Origin: a virus
Strand: one strand, 5' to 3'
DNA: 64,000 bases
IMG/VR virus record: IMGVR_UViG_3300023175_000028
Location: 1-64,000 of that record
The position numbers and the translations under genes are program-made. This document shows positions 35,601 to 47,600 of this stretch, piece by piece (position 1 is the stretch's first letter; each line of letters starts with the position of its first letter). Below the pieces are notes generated by a model, which saw only the letters and a program-made list of their open reading frames with translations, was not told where the DNA came from and searched no databases.

Positions 35601-38600
35601 TATACATTTAATGATCAAGGGTTTGTAATTATCACAGCAAATAAATCGCCAGGCGATATTATTGATATTTACGAATACGAATCAACTAACGGAAGTTATG
35701 TTCCACCGACTCCTACAAAATTAGGAATTTATCCAAAGTATGAGCCTAAAAAATATATTGATAACACATACTTAGAACCTCAAGAAGTAATACAAGGACA
35801 TGATGGAAGTATTACTGTTGCATATGATGATTTTAGAGATGACTTAATATTAGAACTTGAAAAAAGAATTTATAATAATATTAAAGTTGACTATGACCCT
35901 GATATGTTTGACATCTATGATTACATACCAGGACATAGTAGAAATACAGGAATAGAACAATCACAAATTAACGATTCAATGATTAGTGATTTTATTCAAT
36001 GGATTCAATTAGTTGACGAAGATTATACAAACAATACATTTTTTGAAAGAGAAAACTCGTTTACATTTAATTATACAGGAGTGTTTGATCCGCAAGATAG
36101 ACCGTTAAACGGTTGGTGGAGAGCAGTTTACAAATACGCTTTTGATACAGACCGTCCTCATACACATCCTTGGGAAATGCAAGGGTTTAGTATTAAACCA
36201 GATTGGTGGGAAGACCAATATGGGTCTGCACCTTACACAAGCAATAACCTATTAATGTGGGAAGATATTGAAAAAGGCATTGTGCGTTTTCCAGATACTC
36301 CAGGGGTAAGTGTTCCTAAATTTGCAAGGAATAATATAACAAATAATATACCAGTAGACGAAGACGGAAATCTACTAAGTCCAGTTTATAGTAGTTTTGT
36401 TAAAAGTTATAACACAACTGAGTTAAATCGTAATTTTGTTTTTGGAGATCATAGTCCAATTGAAACAGCTTGGAGGAAAGGTTCTGAATACCCATTTTCA
36501 TTAATTACTGCTTTGGTTTTAAACCAGCCAGCAAGAACATTTGCGTCAATATTTGATAGAGTTAGACAGACAAAAAATTTATTAGGTCAAAGAAATTATC
36601 TTGGTCCTAATGAACATATTACTTTACAGAAACTTGTTTTTCCAAATGACGTTAATGAAACTAACAGAGTATTTACATCTGGTTTAATTAATTATGTTTA
36701 CGATTATTTGGCAAGTAGTGTTACTACTACTTTTAATAATTATAAAAATCGTTTATCAACAATTAATAACCAACTTGGATTTAAAATTGGTGGTTTTACT
36801 ACCAAAGATAAATTTAAACTAATATTAGATTCAAGAACACCTTTAAATAAAGGTAATGTTTTTGTACCAGAAGAAAACTATAATATTTTCTTAAACAAAA
36901 GTTCACCTGTAAAAAGTATTACATATAGCGGTGTAATTATAGAAAAACAAAGTTTTGGTTTTATTGTAAGAGGCTACGATCAAGTAGCGCCGTATTTTAC
37001 ATATAATCCTGCAATACCCTTACAAAATGATCCTCTTATTAATATTGGAGGAATAAATGCAAGTTTTGTTGAATGGGATAGTAGAAAAACTTATGTTGCA
37101 GGTGCAATAGTACAGCATCAAAATAGTTTTTATAGAGTTGTAGAAACACACGACAGCGGTCAAGAATTTGACGAAACTAAATTTGTAAAAATTCCTGAAT
37201 TACCAGTACAAGGCGGCCGCGAAGCGTATTTTAGAAAAGCATTTAAAAACAACTCAGAAAGATTGCCATACGGTACTGTGTTTAAAAATATACAAGATTT
37301 AGTTGACTTTTTATTAGGATACGGTTATTGGTTAGAAAAACAAGGTTTTGTATTTGATTTTTATTCAGCAAAAGACGAATTTGTTTCTAATTGGCAAACA
37401 AGTGCAAAAGAATTTATGTTTTGGACTACACAGAATTGGAATGCTGGTAGTGTAATTACATTAAGTCCGGGAGCATTTCAAATTAAATTTATTAGTGAAT
37501 ATTCTGTAGTTGATGATATTTACGATACATTTTATGGATATAGTTTATTAAAAGCTGACGGCAAAAAGTTACAACCAGAAAATGTTACGTTAACAAGAGA
37601 AAATCCAAAAGAATTTATTATTAAACCTAAAGCAACAGAAGACGGAATTTATTCTGTTCGCTTGTCGTTAGTACAAAAAGAACATGCTTTGATTATAGAT
37701 AATAAAACAGTATTTGGCGATATTATTTACGATCAAGAACCTGGTTATAGACAACAAAGACTTAAAGTTTTAGGATATAGAACAGATAATTGGGACGGAA
37801 GTTTAAATATTCCTGGGTTTGTTTTTGATGACGCCAAAATAACTGAATGGAAACCATGGCAGGATTATGCAATTGGAGACCTTGTAAAGTATAAAGAATT
37901 TTATTATAGTGCAAAAAATAAAGTAACAGGAACAGAAGTATTTGTAGCTTCGGAATGGGTTAGGTTGTCTGAAAAACCCGAAATGGGTCTAATTCCAAAC
38001 TTTGAATATAAAACTAATCAGTTTGCTGATTTTTATGACTTAGATACAGATAATTTTGATGTTGAACAACAAAAATTTGCACAGCATCTAATTGGATATC
38101 AAAACCGTGACTATTTGGCAAACATTATTAATGATGATGTTAGTCAGTACAAATTCTATCAAGGAATGATCCAAGATAAAGGTTCAAAGAACGCTCTTAC
38201 TAAACTTTTTGATGTTCTTGGCAGTGCAGACAAAGACAGTTTAGAGTTTTATGAAGAATGGGCAATTAAACAAGGTCAATACGGTGCGGCACAAGGGTTT
38301 GAAGAAGTTGAATTTATTTTAGATGAAGATCAGTTTAAATTACAGCCTCAAAGTGTAGAGTTAGTAAATCAAATTCGAGGTGACGAAACAGACTTAGTTT
38401 ATAGAATACGTCCGTTTGAAGTATTTTTACGTCCAACCGATTATGATCATAAACCGTTCCCAACAACATATGTTGATAAAACATATACAAAAAATAGCGG
38501 CTATGTTAATCCAGAAGACGTTGACTTTACAGTTTCAACATTTGATAATATTACAAACATTGATTATACTAAATTATCATACGGAGATATTGTTTGGGCA

Positions 38601-41600
38601 GGAAATGTTGGATTAGGATGGGATGTCTATCTGTATACAAGTGCAGACATTGTTTTAGAATCTGTAAGTGCAGAAAAAGAATTTGTATTTAAAACATTGC
38701 CTACAATGTTTAGCGAAGGCGACATTATTGGTATAGAATATACCGATGCTGAAGGAGTAGAAGTTAAAGAACTTGCAAAAGTTACTCAAGTTCTTAATAA
38801 TAAAATTAAAGTTAATAATACATCTGCTCAAGAGTCAGAAACAATAACTAATCCGATTATTTCAAGGTTTATTAGTGTGCGTGTAAAAGACTTTGACGAA
38901 GCTTCTAAATTAGTCCAAACTTTTAAAACAAATATTGGAAAGATTTGGATTGATGAAGATTTAGATAAAAAATGGAGAGTTATAGAGCAGAAAGCCTCAT
39001 TTGAAGAGCATCAAGTTATATCAAATACTGAGTCTGGATTACGTAATCAATATGGGATTTCAATAGACGCAAGTGATAATAATACACTTTTAGTAGTTGG
39101 CTCGCCAGATGACGATGACGGAAAAGTTTTTGTTTATGTTAGAGCTGGTAACTCAGGTGCTTACTCGCTAAATCAAGTTGTAGAACCAGAGTTAGGAATT
39201 GCAGATTCTAATCAAAAATTTGGAGCATCAGTTGCAGTTACTGATAATGGAAGATATTTAATAGTTGGTTCTCCTGAAGCATCAAATGTTCGTAGTACAT
39301 TTAAAGGCGATTATGATAGCTCTCAAGATTATAGCCAATTTGATATTGTTACTTACAAAGATAATAATTGGCAAGCAACAAAAGACATCGAAGGCGCCGA
39401 AGTAAACATTAATTTTGGCAGTTTTGAATCAGTACCTGAAATATTAAGAGACTTGGGCCAAATAGAAAGTAACGCCGATATTAAACCTGCGCTACTCACA
39501 GGTGATTATCCTTTCACAAATATTAATACAGATCACTTTTTAATTAAAGCACCGTTTGATATGTATGAAGGGTCTGGAATTGGCGATACAGTAAAATTAG
39601 TTTGGAATAAATTAACCCAAGCAAACCAAGATATTGACACATTGCAAGAAGTTTTACCTTTTGCTGATCAAGTACCTGATTTAAGTGCTGAATTTTTAAC
39701 TGCTGGACATATTATTTCTGAAAAAATTGATAGTATTCTTTATGTTGAAAATAGTAATACTATTCCATTAGTAGGTCAAATTGTAGAAACACAAACTGGA
39801 TTTGGTGAAGTTTCTTATACGTTTAATGACGGTGCAAAAGCAACAATTTATATTAAAAATCAAAACGGTACATTTGGATTCTTTGGATCGTTAACTACAA
39901 GCATTGGTGAATTTGTTGGTGAGTATGTTACTGTTGCACCAAATGATACTGTAGCCGATGCAGACGAAAAATGGGGCGGTTACTGGAGAGTTGAAAAAGC
40001 ACCTTATCTTGTAAGTTCTATAAATTCTGATGTAGGACGAGGTTTAGTTTACACTGATGTTATTCCGTCTGGTAATCCTGATCCAAATAGATTTTACTAT
40101 AATATTTTAAATTATCAAACTGATATATCTTCAAGTTTAGATTCAATTCATAGTCAAATTACTACATTAAGTTATCGAGGTAATCCTGGCCCAGGCGGGG
40201 TAACAGATGACTTTGAATCGTCTTTATGGGTAGCAAGAGCACCTAAGCCGTTAACGGATGTGTTAAATGTAGTTGCTCCAGGAGATCAAAGTAATGATAC
40301 TGTTGATTTCTTCTATAATGATTTGCCTAATTATAATACAGGTAATTTTAATAATCCAGAAGATATTGGTCTTGGCGTTGAGCAAATGAATAAAACGCAC
40401 ACAATATATGATGTGTGGGATGGATACATTGATTTTAGAATAACTAAAAACTTAGGCGGAATTCCAATTGAACCTAAAGTTGGACTTACTGTTAGAGATG
40501 TTACTAATCTTGGAACAGCCGAAGTTATGTTTTATCAAAGATTTGATACAAATAATGGTAGAATATATGTTAAAAATGTTACAGGTAACTGGGCAGTTGG
40601 TAATTTATTTGGCGAAAACAGAGAAATTGAGTTTTTAGCAGATGGTTCTGGAGATGCACTTTATGATCCAATTTCGGGATCTCGTGTTTTTGGTCAGATT
40701 GAACAAAGAGCATTTCCGTTAGATGAAGCAAATATTGGTAAACTTGTGGTGTTTGATAACTCTGCAACTATTAATGTTCAAGATGTTGATGCTGATGTAA
40801 CCACAAAAGAAGACACTATTTTAGATAACGAATATTGGTTCTATAGAGAAGAAACAGTATTAGGTATTGCTCGTCCTGCAAACATTCCTACTATAGCCAA
40901 TAACGATTGGGAATTAATTTATAACATTCCTGCATCTATTGACGGTGTGCAAAGTGGACTTACAAAAGAAGGAATGTTTTCTATCTACGAAAGAAAAGGT
41001 ATTGGAGCATTTGTAAAACTTAATTCGTTTACAGTTACAGAACGCGGCAACAATCAATATTTAGGTAGTGAATTAAAAGTTTCAAATAATAACGAATTCT
41101 ATAGACTAATTGTTAAACAAACAGGTGACGGAACAAATACAAATCCTGGCAGACTTTATATGTTTAACAATGGTGAATTTAACGGTATTGACTACGGCTG
41201 GGAATCAGCAAGAGATAAAAATTATAGAGGCCCATTTGACGATACAACATTATATTATCCACAAGAAATTGTTTATTATAATAACAAGTTATATCAGGCA
41301 GAGATACTAAATGGACCCGGAACATTTGATGTAAGAGATTGGAATGAATTAGATCAAAATGTTAATTACTTAGGATTTATTCCAAATAGATCAGCAAACA
41401 TTGTAACAGATGCAGATCAAATTATTGAAGACGAAAATTTATTAGAATTTGCAAGAGCTTATGATATAAGCAAAGACGGTGAAGTAATTGTTATAACAAC
41501 AACATACAATGAAAATGCTGAAAATACTGTAGAAATTTATCGTAATATAAATGGACTATTTTATAGAGATCAAACAATATTATCACCAAGTAAATTAACT

Positions 41601-44600
41601 CAATATGGAAGTAATATTGCATTAAGTAATGATGGAAAATTAATTGCAGTAGGCGCACCATACAATGATGATGAAGGATTAGACCATGGTACTGTTTATG
41701 TTTATAAACAACAAGATGGATCTTTCTTAGAGTCACAAAAACTTTATAGTCCAAAAGATGATAAAACAGAATTGTTTGGATGGTCAGTTGACTTTGATGG
41801 TGATAGACTTATTATTGGTTCTGCTAACGGAGATTCGTTAATTACAACTACTTTTGACGGAAGCAGTGTTGGAAATGAAAAACCAGTTACTACATTTGAC
41901 AAAGAATTTACTACTTTTAAAAATATAACTCAAGATACAGGAAACATTAGAGTATATGAAAGACTAAATGACTATATGTTATATTCACAAACTATTGATT
42001 TTGATAGAGATAACGTTAGTTTATTTGGACGTAGTGTATTATTAAGAAAAAACCATGTTTATGCAGGACTACCAACATTTAAGTCAGGCATATATACTGG
42101 CGCAGTAGTTGATTATAGATTAGACGATAATACTACAATATGGGAAAATCTTCGTGTAACTAAAAATCCTGTAGATGTTAGCAAAATTAAACGTGCTGTA
42201 TTATACAATACAAAAACAAATACTATTCTTCAGTATATTGATTATATAGATGTACTACAAGGAAAAATTGCAGGACCAGCAGAACAAGAGTTGACATATA
42301 AAACACCATATGATCCTGCAACATATAATACTGGTATTGCTCCAAATACTGACAAAACAAATAGCTGGGGAGAAGCCCAAGAAGGTCAACTATGGTGGGA
42401 TTTAACAAATGCTAAGTTTAGAAATCCTTATCAAGGAAATGTAATCTTTAGTTCAAATAATTGGAATTCAAGTTTTTCAAATCAAAATTCTATCGATGTT
42501 TATGAATGGGTAAAATCAAAATATCTTCCAAGTGAATGGGATGAAAAATCTGGTACAAATGAAGGTTTGAAGCAAGGTATAACTGGCAAAACAAGATCAG
42601 GCGACGATGCTTATGTTCTTAAACGTGTATATGATACTGCATCAGGTACCTTTACTAATTATTATTATTACTGGGTAAGAAATAAAACTACATTACCTGC
42701 TATTGAAGATAGAAAAACAACTGCAAGAGATGTTGCAAGATTAATTAGAGACCCAGCAAATGAAGGCTATAAGTTTATTGCACTAATTACTGAAAATGAA
42801 TTTGCCGTATTTAACTGCGAAAACATATTAAGTGATAGAGATATTGCATTAAGTATACAATATTGGACCATTGAAGATCAAAATATTAATATACATAATC
42901 AATATCAAATTATTACCGAAGGATTAGAGACAAGTCTTCCAAGTACTGACATTCAAAGAAAATGGTTTGATAGTTTAGTTGGCTACGATGAGAAAAATAG
43001 ACAAGTACCTGCTCCGGAATTAAGTGCAAAAGAAAAATATGGTATTTTAAATAAACCAAGACAAGGATGGTTTATAAATAGAGAAGAAGCACTTAAAGAA
43101 ACAATTGAAAGAATTAATAGTGTTTTAAAAGACAACCTAATTAGTGATGATAAAGATATTACTAATCTTACAGACATAGATCCAGAGCCAACTAAGTCAT
43201 CTAAGGTCTGGGATAGAAGTGTAGATACAAAGATTGAATTACAATTTGTTGGTGTTGCTAAAGCAGAACAAGCAACACTGGAACCTGTTGTCGAAAACGG
43301 AAAAATTGTTCGTGTAAACATTACTAACGGCGGTCGAGGCTATTTGCAAGAACCAACAGTTACAGTTTTAGGAACAGGTAAAGATGCAGAAATTAAAACA
43401 GTAATTAACAATCAAGGCACTGTTACAGATGTTATTATTGAAAATGCTGGAACTAACTATGCACAAGATAATACAAGATTAGCAGTTAGACGTTATACGG
43501 TATTAGTTAAAGCAGACGAATCATTAAATAACAAATGGGCATTATACGAAAGAGATACTGTTGCTAAAGAATGGATTTTAGTTGAAAGTCAAGCATACGA
43601 TGTAACTAAGTATTGGGATTATATTGACTGGTATGCTCCGGGGTACAATTCATTTACAAAAATTGATACAGTAATTGAACAATCATATGATTTAAGTAGA
43701 CTAAATGATAGTATCGGTGATATTGTAAAAATACAAACAGTAGGTACAGGCGGCTGGCTACTGCTTGAAAAGATTAATAATCAAGAAGGCGAAGACTATT
43801 CAGTAAATTATAAAACTATTGGTAGAGAAAACGGTACTATACAATTTAAAGAAACTTTATATAATGTTGAAGATTCTAAAGTTGGATTTGACACTACTAA
43901 TTATGATGCCTTAACTTTTGATAGTCTACCAACAACAGAAACAAGAATTATTTTAAACACTATTAAAGACAATGTCTTTATTGAAGAATTAGCATTAGAA
44001 TATAATAAATTGTTTTTTGCAAGTTTGCGTTATGTTTTTGCAGAACAAAATTATGTTGATTGGGCATTTAAATCGTCGTTTATAAAAGCAAAACATAATG
44101 TTGGTGAATTAGAACAAAAAGTAAACTTCCAGAACGATAATCTTCCAAGTTATGAAGAATATATTAAAGAAGTTAAACCATTTAAGACTAAAATTAGAGA
44201 ATATCTAAGCTCTTACGAAAGTACTGACGTTGCAGGAAATAATGTATCAGATTTTGATTTACCTGCAAGATACGTTTTAACATCAGACGGAATTGAACCA
44301 TTAAGAGTTAAATCTTATAATACAGGAATTGTTGCAGACAATCCTGAAGAACTTGAAAATTATCCAAATAAAAACTGGATTGATAATTCTGGATATAAAG
44401 TTGTTAAAATTGAATTAGATGATCCAGGTCAAGGATATACATCACCACCTACTGTTACAATTGAAGGAAATAAAGGTGCAGTAGCAAAAGCGTCATTAGG
44501 TAAAAATGGTTCTATTAGCGGAATTCGAGTATTTGATCAAGGAGAAGGATATCTTGAGTCGCCAAAGATTACACTAAATGGTTCTATTTCTCCTGGAGGA

Positions 44601-47600
44601 AGAGAAGCAAGTGCATATGCTATTATAGGAAATAGTCCTGTAAGAAGTATAAAAACAATCATAAAATTTGATAGAGTATCTGGAACATATGAATTTGTAA
44701 ATTTAGACACAATACAAAACTTTGTAGCATCTGGATCTATAATTACATTTGATTTAGATTGGCCTATGGATTTAAGAACAACAACTGTTCGTGTTTTTGA
44801 AAATGACGACGAAGTCCTTGCAAGACGTTATACATATTCTAACCAACTTGATAAATCTAAAGGATATGATAGATACTTGGGTCAATTAAAGTTTGTTGAT
44901 CCACCAGTTGCAAATTCAAACATTAGAATTGAATATTCTAAAGATATAAATTTATTAAAAGCACAAGATCGTATTAATTTAGCATATCAACCAACTGGCG
45001 ATAACTTTGGTAAAACATTAGGACAACTAATGGACGGCGTTGACTACGGCGGAGTTCAAGTAAGATCTTTTGATTTTGGCGGAACAACTGGCTGGAATAC
45101 AGCACCGTGGATGACACAGGGTTGGGACGTATTTGACACTGCATTTGAAGATGAAATATTCTTATTTAAAACAGTAATAATAGAATTTGATTCGCCAATT
45201 AGTGTTAGACCTAATGAAGTACTAACACAAAACAATACACTTGCATCAGGTAAAGTAATTGGATCTACCGAAACAACTGTAACATTGCAAGCAGACTTTG
45301 ATTCTAATTTTTCAACAGAAGATGAAATATATGGAGAAGATAGTACGCTAATTGGCGCAGATAGCTCTGTTAGAACACCAATTAATGTTAGTAATACATT
45401 ACCTTTAAACACTCCGCTTGAAGAAGGAATAGAATATAATGTTTACAGAACAGCATATGATGCTAATGGGCAAGTCTTAACAAATTATAGAGTTGATGAT
45501 TCTGAATGGGACGGCTCTACAGTAGGTACACAGGATAATCCGTATGCAAATATGCTACCAATACAAGGAAATCAAGAAACTGAACTTGATGTTAATGATT
45601 TAGGTGTAGATACTGAATTACAAACAGGAGAAGTAAGACTTGCAATAGTAATTCGTAAAGTTACTTCAGACGGATCGTTTATTCCTGATCCAGATAGTTT
45701 TGACACATCAATTGATGGCGGCAATTTAATATATGGAACAGCTACAGGATTAGATTCTGCAGATATTAATATTGACGGCGACGGATTTGTTACGCCAACA
45801 ACATCTAAAGGTCCTGAAGAAATTGTTCCAGGACAAACATTAGACACTGTAGATATCCAAGTTTACGAAAAACCATCTGGTGGTAGTAGTCAAATTACTT
45901 GTAGAAATTATATTGGTAATGGAGTAAAATCTAATTTTGACATAGGAACACCAATAGGTCAATTTGCCAACTTGTTTGTTAAAGTTGATTACACAGTAAT
46001 GAACACAAATGATTATACAGTAGACGTTGCAACTAATCAAGTAATTTTCTTTAATCCGCCTGCAGATAATTCAAGAATTAATATTATTAATCTTGGAGTT
46101 AGTGCAACAACAATTTTAGATATTGATACATTTATTGGTAACGGAACTACAATAGATTTCTTAACTAATGCAAGATTTGAAGATAATGCAAACGGATTAG
46201 TAACTGTAGATGGCGAAGTTGTAGACATAACTTTAGTTGAGTCCGATGACACATACGAAAATAGTGGTAATTTTGTAGTAAGATTTGCTACGCCGCCTAA
46301 AGATGGCGCAATTATACAAATGATGTTAGCAGTAGGCGGCGTTGAAATATTCCAGCAATACAGTACTGTAAATATTGATACATTTACTGCCGATGGAAGC
46401 ACAACACAATACGAATTGTCTCAAGCACCATTTGAACAACAGCCAGAAAGTGCTTATGTGTTAGTTAAAGTAAACAATAAGATTTTAGATCCTGGTTACA
46501 GTCAAAAATTTGAAGTTACTACTGCACTAAGAGAATACCAATTAGATTTAACACAAATTCCAACTGCAACAGTTAACTCTTTTGACTTGGCAGTATACCT
46601 AAACGGTATTGAACTTGAGTATTTACAAAACTGGACATTTGAAGGCGCAGGATCGTTTAATCCAAATGTACCTCCTCAATCGCAGCCAGGTAGCACTGTT
46701 ACACTTGCCGCAGGTATTGGCGAAGATGGTGATGAATTAACAGTATATGTTCTTACTTCGGGTGAATACAGAATGGGGTATTATGAACAAGATAATACAT
46801 ATGTTAAAACGCCAAAAGTATTAAACTTAGATAATGCATTTAGCGAAGATGATACTATTACAGTTTACCAATTTAGTAATCACGATAGTCAAGGTTTTGA
46901 AAGACAAAGTTTTGAAGTTACAGAAAAAACTGAAACTACACCTGGTACTAAATTATATTACGATTTTAAACTACTTGAAAAAGGCTATATTACATTACGT
47001 AAACCTGCAAGAGACGCAGAATATGTTTGGGTAGTTAAAAACGGCGATTTACTATCTCCAAGTGTTGATTATAGTATTACTTCAAATAGACGTTATGTTA
47101 AATTAGTTCAACAACCAAACGAAGGTGACAAACTACAAGTATTACATTTTTCTGATAATACAGTAGTTGATAAGTTTGGCTGGCGTCAGTTTAAAGACAT
47201 TCTTAATAGAACTCATTATAAACGTCTTGAAGAAATTTATCATTTAGAAGAGCCATTAAATTGGTATGATAAGACAATTAAAGTTGTTGACGGTAACGGA
47301 TTACCGGAGCCTGAAGTTGGAGCAAAATATCCAGGCGTTATCTTTATTGAGGGTGAGAGAATTGAATACTTTAGGAAAGTAGGTAACGAACTATTACAAC
47401 TTCGCAGAGGAACACTTGGAACAGGTGTTAAAGATGTTTATGACGCTGGCACAATGCTTATGGAACAAGGTGTTGATACTACATTACCATACAAAGACGA
47501 AGAAGAAATAATTACAGTTACATCTTCTGGATTTAGTACTGGAAGCGACAGTTATGAAAACAGCCCAGGAATGGGCGTAACCAGTATTACATATGACTTT

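Noticed and set aside
39955-41310. CRISPR array or tandem-repeat element within the giant gene
   Set aside because: The similarity is between protein modules at irregular spacing; no exact DNA repeat with regular spacers is present anywhere in the window.
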